Of a DNA stretch of 64,000 nt, positions 60,690 through 64,000 are shown piece after piece; the stretch's first letter is position 1, and every line of letters starts with the position of its first letter. The position numbers and the translations under genes are program-made. Source of the stretch: an uncultured Jannaschia sp. (GTDB taxonomy: Bacteria > Pseudomonadota > Alphaproteobacteria > Rhodobacterales > Rhodobacteraceae); the NCBI RefSeq assembly GCF_947494055.1, contig NZ_CANLTR010000006.1, positions 124,001 through 188,000 of the forward strand, read 5' to 3'. The notes beneath the pieces were generated by a model. That model made no database searches. It saw nothing but the letters and a program-made list of their open reading frames with translations, and was not told the origin of the DNA.

Positions 60690-60716
60690 GAAACCCTTTC
60701 TTCGCAACTTTCGTGA
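60690..60716 (+). promoter_or_regulatory. candidate ECF-sigma promoter before the VPLPA-CTERM gene
   Basis: GAAAC (60690-60694), a 17-base spacer, then CGTGA (60712-60716), about 70 bases upstream of ATG 60786. It mirrors the GAAAC-N16-CGTGA element before the fasciclin gene. The remaining gap sequence 60555-60689 shows no clear signal. Confidence 0.35.
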
Positions 60717-60785
60717 CAGGAACCGGACGCGAACAGACGTCAGGTGGCGGCCGACGGCCGTCGTTGGAAAGGCGACGAGATCCCC

Positions 60786-61463
60786 ATGGTCCAGCTTTCA
60801 CCGAACCGCGTAGCGATCGCGATCATGTCCGCCGGGCTCGCGCTCGGACCCGTCCCCGCCTCCGCCGTCACGCTCGCCGCGCTGACCGAGCGCGACGAGC
60901 TTGGCTATACCTGCATCCCCGAGATCCTGCTCGAAACGGCCTACCGGGCCGAAGGCAAGGGCGTCGTGCTGCCGCGGACCTGCCTGCCCGAGCCCTGCGA
61001 GCGCCAGATTGCCCCCGAGGAGCTTGCAATGCTGATGGGGCGGAGGCCGAACGTGGTCGAATGGGGCGATTACGTCGCGCGCTATGCCGATCGTTGCGTG
61101 GCTGAAACCCGCGGAGCGTGGCGCACCCTCGACGTCGCAGATATCCGCGACGTGTCCTACGGCGACGACGAAACGCTGGCTTTCTGGGCGCCCGTCGTCT
61201 TTCCGGCGCGGATTCTCGCCGTGCAAACGAGTGCGGGCTCGACCACCCGCGGCGGAGCGGGCAGTCCGGCTGCGGGGCCCCCGCCGTTCGTGATGTCACC
61301 GCCGCTGATCAACTCGGGAAAGCCCCCGGAGGCCAGTCTCAAGCCAACCCGCGGCCCCGAGAATCCAGCGGAATCGGACCTGCCGGTCGTACCGTTGCCC
61401 CCGGCGCTTTGGCTTCTCGTCGGCGCGCTCGGCCTCGGTGGACTGGTCCGCCGCTTCACCTGA
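60786..61463 (+). CDS. exported protein with VPLPA-CTERM sorting signal
   Basis: A 225-aa secreted protein. The signal peptide is residues 1-27 (ending ASA). A Cys-containing middle domain (about 28-135) is not recognised: GYTCIPEILLETAYRAEGKG and RTCLPEPCERQI. A Pro/Gly/Ser-rich linker follows (about 150-198). The C-terminus is VVPLPPALWLLVGALGLGGLVRRF: a VPLP motif, a membrane helix and a basic end, the tripartite VPLPA-CTERM signal for exosortase/archaeosortase-type processing in Rhodobacteraceae. It is probably anchored or released at the surface. ATG 60786 begins the signal peptide. Confidence 0.82.
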   Translation: MVQLSPNRVAIAIMSAGLALGPVPASAVTLAALTERDELGYTCIPEILLETAYRAEGKGVVLPRTCLPEPCERQIAPEELAMLMGRRPNVVEWGDYVARYADRCVAETRGAWRTLDVADIRDVSYGDDETLAFWAPVVFPARILAVQTSAGSTTRGGAGSPAAGPPPFVMSPPLINSGKPPEASLKPTRGPENPAESDLPVVPLPPALWLLVGALGLGGLVRRFT

Positions 61464-61645
61464 CTCGGGCTGCTCGCACCTTCGCAAGTCAAATTGTGGA
61501 AGAAGATCGACAAGGTTCAACTCCGTAGTGACCACGCAAAGTGACGTTCCTCCCGAGTGCCGGCGAGGTCGGTCGGACCCGGATGGGGCCTGGCCGGGGC
61601 GACGGCGAAATTCGACCTATCGAAGGCGAAGAGTGGAAACGCGCA

Positions 61646-61668
61646 ACGCCGCCCGATCAGGGCGGCGT
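61646..61668 (-). terminator. terminator after tRNA-Leu
   Basis: ACGCCGCCC and GGGCGGCGT form a perfect 9-bp stem with a 5-base loop, starting 15 bases past the tRNA 3' end on the minus strand. A short T run (TTT) follows after GCGC. Confidence 0.7.
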
Positions 61669-61683
61669 CGCGTCAAATCCGAT

Positions 61684-61770
61684 TGGTGCGGTCGAGAAGA
61701 CTCGAACTTCCACGGGTGTTACCCCACAGCGACCTCAACGCTGCGCGTCTACCAATTCCGCCACGACCGC
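61684..61770 (-). tRNA. tRNA-Leu (anticodon GAG)
   Basis: 87 bases including an encoded CCA (61684-61686). The acceptor stem is GCGGTCG/CGACCGC. The D arm has TGGCGGAATTGGTAGACGCG. The anticodon stem CAGCG/CGCTG closes a loop TTGAGGT with anticodon GAG (reads CUU/CUC). A long variable arm, typical of class II tRNA-Leu, precedes a T arm GGAAG-TTCGAGT-CTTCT. Promoter and terminator flank it, so it is transcribed alone. Confidence 0.96.
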
Positions 61771-61792
61771 ATCGGCCAATCGGACTGGCGGG

Positions 61793-61821
61793 GGGATAGC
61801 GGCGGCGGGCCGCCGCGGCAA
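61793..61821 (-). promoter_or_regulatory. sigma-70 promoter of tRNA-Leu
   Basis: Read on the minus strand: -35 TTGCCG (61816-61821), 17-base spacer, -10 TATCCC (61793-61798), then 22 bases to the tRNA 5' end. The GC-rich discriminator fits a stable-RNA promoter. Confidence 0.65.
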
Positions 61822-61844
61822 GGGGGTCGGCGCCCGCCGGCCGC

Positions 61845-61869
61845 AAAAAAAGACCCGCCCGGACGGGCG
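61845..61869 (-). terminator. intrinsic terminator of the peptidoglycan-binding protein gene
   Basis: On the minus strand a stem CGCCC/GGGCG (61856-61869, loop of four) is followed by GGTCTTTTTTT (T run 61845-61851). It lies 27 bases past the stop at 61896 and just upstream of the tRNA promoter. Confidence 0.8.
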
Positions 61870-61895
61870 CGCCCTAGACCATCATACAGCGAATG

Positions 61896-63527
61896 TCATT
61901 CCTGCACTGGTGCCGGGAAAGCCGGCAGCGTTGCCGGGATCGGCGCGGGGGCCTCCGCCGCGTCAGTCTCGGCGAGACCGGCCGCCCAGACGAGCAGCTC
62001 CGTGCGGTTCGGCTGGTTCGGCGCGAAGACCGGCTCCGCCCCGCCCGTCAGCGCGTCGATCGCCGTGCCGTACCAGTCCCGCGCGAGGTCCGACCGCGTC
62101 GCGGTGCCGAATCCGTCCTGCAGGTGGTGGCCGAGAAGCTCCGCATGCGGGGCCGATCCCATCGACACGAGGAGCAGCGCCGAGCCGAGCGCCACGCCCA
62201 TGTTGTCACTGGCATATCCCGCCGAGAGGCAGAGCGTGGCGGTGGTGCGCAACTGGTCGGACGTCATGCCGGTGGTCGCGGCGAAGGCGTCCACGGCCTC
62301 CATCACATTGGCCTGCGGCTTCGAGGACAATGCCGCGATCTGCGAGGACATGGCGGGGCCGAAACTGCCGCATTGCGCCTGCACCATCTCCATCGTCGTG
62401 CCGGGCATCGCCGCAACCATCTGCTCGCCGGTATCGACCGCGAAGTTCCGCGCGAGGCAGAACTGCTCGGCACGCGCGACCGGCGCGTCGCCACCGTCGG
62501 AGGCGAGGACGAACCCGCCGCGCTGCGCCGTCAGCAGGTTCACCTTGCCGCAATGGCTGGCCAGGGAGTTGGCCGCGGCAACCGGCGCCGCGAAGGAGGG
62601 CAGCGCCGGGGCGGGTGCCGCCGCCAGCGTGGTCTCCGGCGGCTCCTGCACGGCCGGCGCATCGGGCTTGGCGGCCAAGATCGTGGTCGCCTCGTCCGCC
62701 AGCCGGCATCCATCGCCGTAACATTCGAAGCTCGCCGGCGTGGGCGAATGCGCGAGAAGGTCGTTCCGCGCGTAACCCGAGGGCGTCGAAACGAAGACCA
62801 GCGCCTTGCATTGCTGGGCCGAACACCAGAACGACGAGCCGGAATAGGACGTGTCGAGAATGAAGTCGTTGTTGCCGTCGCCGTTCAGGTCGGCAAGCTG
62901 CACGAAACCCGCGCGCTGCAGGAGTTGCTCGGGCGACGGGTCCGAGGAGGCCGCGATCTCGTCCACCGCGCGGCTGACTTCGAGCGGCAGGCCCGGATAG
63001 CCGACCATCCGCTCCCTTGGCTCGGCCTCGACGGGCCCTCCGGTCATCAGCGCGTATTGCGCCTTCAGCGCCGCACGCGCTCCGAGCGGCGAGGTCGAGA
63101 TCAGGCGCAAGGTGTCCGGGTTGCCGGAGATCGCGCGGGTATGCGCGGCCGTCAGCACGTTGCGCTCGAAATCGGTGAGCGTGCCGTCGGCGGGCAGCGT
63201 CAGGAAGGCCTGCATGGCGGAGATGGCCCCGCGCGACCGTGCGCCCAGCACGCCGTCCGCGCCGCCGGCATCGAAGCCGAAATAGTTCAACGCGGTCTGC
63301 ACTTCGCGGTTCTGCTGGCGCTGCGCGGAACTCATGGTGGGGGTCAACCGGCGCGGCGTGGTCGACCGATAGACCGTGCGGGGCCGCTGCGCGTGGTTGG
63401 CGATGGCCCCCCCGATGATCCCGCCGATGATGCCCCCGGCGATGTCGTCCGCGCCGGCAAGCGCCATCGGTGCGGGAAGGCAGAGGGTGATCGCGGTGGC
63501 AGCCGCGACAATGCGATTTGTAAACAT
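61896..63527 (-). CDS. exported peptidoglycan-binding-domain protein
   Basis: A 543-aa secreted or periplasmic protein. The signal peptide is residues 1-24 (ending ALA). A glycine-zipper stretch follows ([19 protein letters not shown], about 27-45). A PG_binding_1 domain covers about residues 68-125 ([34 protein letters not shown]). The remaining ~400 residues, with [20 protein letters not shown] (a calcium-type DxDGD loop) and a Cys-rich middle, are not recognised. It probably acts at the cell wall. Promoter not seen; a clean terminator follows. Confidence 0.82.
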   Translation of the reverse strand: MFTNRIVAAATAITLCLPAPMALAGADDIAGGIIGGIIGGAIANHAQRPRTVYRSTTPRRLTPTMSSAQRQQNREVQTALNYFGFDAGGADGVLGARSRGAISAMQAFLTLPADGTLTDFERNVLTAAHTRAISGNPDTLRLISTSPLGARAALKAQYALMTGGPVEAEPRERMVGYPGLPLEVSRAVDEIAASSDPSPEQLLQRAGFVQLADLNGDGNNDFILDTSYSGSSFWCSAQQCKALVFVSTPSGYARNDLLAHSPTPASFECYGDGCRLADEATTILAAKPDAPAVQEPPETTLAAAPAPALPSFAAPVAAANSLASHCGKVNLLTAQRGGFVLASDGGDAPVARAEQFCLARNFAVDTGEQMVAAMPGTTMEMVQAQCGSFGPAMSSQIAALSSKPQANVMEAVDAFAATTGMTSDQLRTTATLCLSAGYASDNMGVALGSALLLVSMGSAPHAELLGHHLQDGFGTATRSDLARDWYGTAIDALTGGAEPVFAPNQPNRTELLVWAAGLAETDAAEAPAPIPATLPAFPAPVQE

Positions 63528-63629
63528 GAACTCGTCCCTTCAGGTAACGGGCGAAACATTGCCACCGATTCGGCTCTGCGCCTAACGAAAAGTTGTGGGC
63601 GGGAAGGCGTTCTGTGGAGGAGCCTGAAG

Positions 63630-64000
63630 ATGCAGCCCGACTGGATCCTGTCCGACGACTTCGTGCCCTACGATCGGGCGATCACGGAGATGGAGGCCCG
63701 CGTCGCCGCCATCCGGAACGGCGCGGCGAACGAGGCGATCTGGCTGCTAGAGCATCCCCCGCTCTACACGGCCGGCACGTCCGCCCGGCCTGCGGACCTG
63801 CGCGACCCCGACCGCTTCCCCGTGTTCGAGGCACGGCGTGGCGGGCAATACACCTATCATGGCCCCGGTCAGCGCGTGGTCTACACGATGCTCGACGTCG
63901 GCGCGCGCGGCCGCGACGTGCGTGCCTTCGTGCAGGCGCTCGAGGCCTGGGTGATCGACGCGCTTGCGGAGTTCGGACTCCGCTGCGTGATCCGTCCGGG
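63630..64000 (+). CDS. lipB: octanoyltransferase LipB, N-terminal part (3' end outside window)
   Basis: The first 123 residues of LipB, which moves octanoyl from acyl carrier protein to lipoate-dependent enzymes. It has the substrate-site blocks [19 protein letters not shown] (about residues 39-57) and [22 protein letters not shown] (about 69-90), including the RGGxxTxHGPGQ signature. GGAGG lies nine bases before ATG 63630. The frame is open to the window end, so the catalytic Cys/Lys region is not visible. It is divergent from the peptidoglycan-binding-domain gene. Confidence 0.95.
   Translation, partial: MQPDWILSDDFVPYDRAITEMEARVAAIRNGAANEAIWLLEHPPLYTAGTSARPADLRDPDRFPVFEARRGGQYTYHGPGQRVVYTMLDVGARGRDVRAFVQALEAWVIDALAEFGLRCVIRP

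Noticed and set aside
1-64000. CRISPR arrays, insertion sequences, prophage or integration sites
   Set aside because: No regularly spaced repeats, transposase, integrase or phage genes are visible; the lone tRNA has no duplicated 3' end next to it.

Overview
The window is about 68% G+C chromosomal DNA from an alphaproteobacterium, most likely a Rhodobacteraceae (Roseobacter-type) member. Supporting signs are the aerobic cobaltochelatase genes cobS/cobT, a BolA/J-domain pair, a VPLPA-CTERM protein, a Hint-domain protein, an ECF sigma factor with an RskA-type anti-sigma factor, a TAXI-type solute-binding protein and a beta-oxidation operon with MerR regulators. I see 60 protein genes (the first and last cut by the window ends), one tRNA-Leu(GAG), and no rRNA, CRISPR array, insertion sequence, prophage or integrase. 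No stretch longer than 300 bases lacks a gene. The largest gaps are 3540-3808, 16274-16517, 60555-60785 and 61464-61683.

Layout. 1-9 kb: end of an SLC13 transporter, an MBL hydrolase, an AEC transporter, a lytic transglycosylase, gatB, an OprO/P-like porin, divergent bolA and a J-domain protein, and a DUF2235 hydrolase. 9-18.7 kb: an ECF sigma / anti-sigma / fasciclin operon, cobS, a PRC-barrel stress-type protein, a TAXI protein, cobT, an M24 aminopeptidase and a DUF427 protein. 18.7-29.2 kb: an FAD-linked D-lactate/glycolate-type dehydrogenase, a ClC protein, a histidine kinase followed by an SRAP protein, a periplasmic 5'-nucleotidase, DUF952-pyrD, and an operon of two PaaI thioesterases and a MATE exporter.

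29.3-37 kb is a fatty-acid oxidation block: two tandem MerR paralogues, an acyl-CoA dehydrogenase, a 74-aa unknown protein, a GST, a thiolase, a cupin and a FadJ-type multifunctional enzyme. Together these carry all four steps of beta-oxidation. 37-44 kb holds Hint, sulfotransferase, EamA exporter, a peptidase-like membrane protein without a zinc motif, and two related GT2 glycosyltransferases. 44-49 kb has a lipoprotein, a second SLC13 transporter, a YmdB-type phosphodiesterase, argC and a lone fliG. 49-52.5 kb is a DNA-repair operon (ligase-associated exonuclease, alpha/beta hydrolase, ATP-dependent ligase). 52.7-64 kb has a glutamine-amidotransferase-like hydrolase, a malate synthase operon, DUF2256, pepN, an acyltransferase, the VPLPA-CTERM protein, tRNA-Leu, a peptidoglycan-binding-domain protein and the start of lipB.

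Translational coupling is common: ATGA, GTGA and TGATG overlaps join many neighbours. I found no clear new defence or biosynthetic system. The best leads are possible ECF-type promoters of similar form before the fasciclin and VPLPA genes, an EcfG-like promoter before the PRC-barrel gene, a dispersed intergenic repeat that forms the C-terminus of the MATE protein, a pseudo-M48 peptidase, and a hydrolase coupled into the ligase-exonuclease operon.
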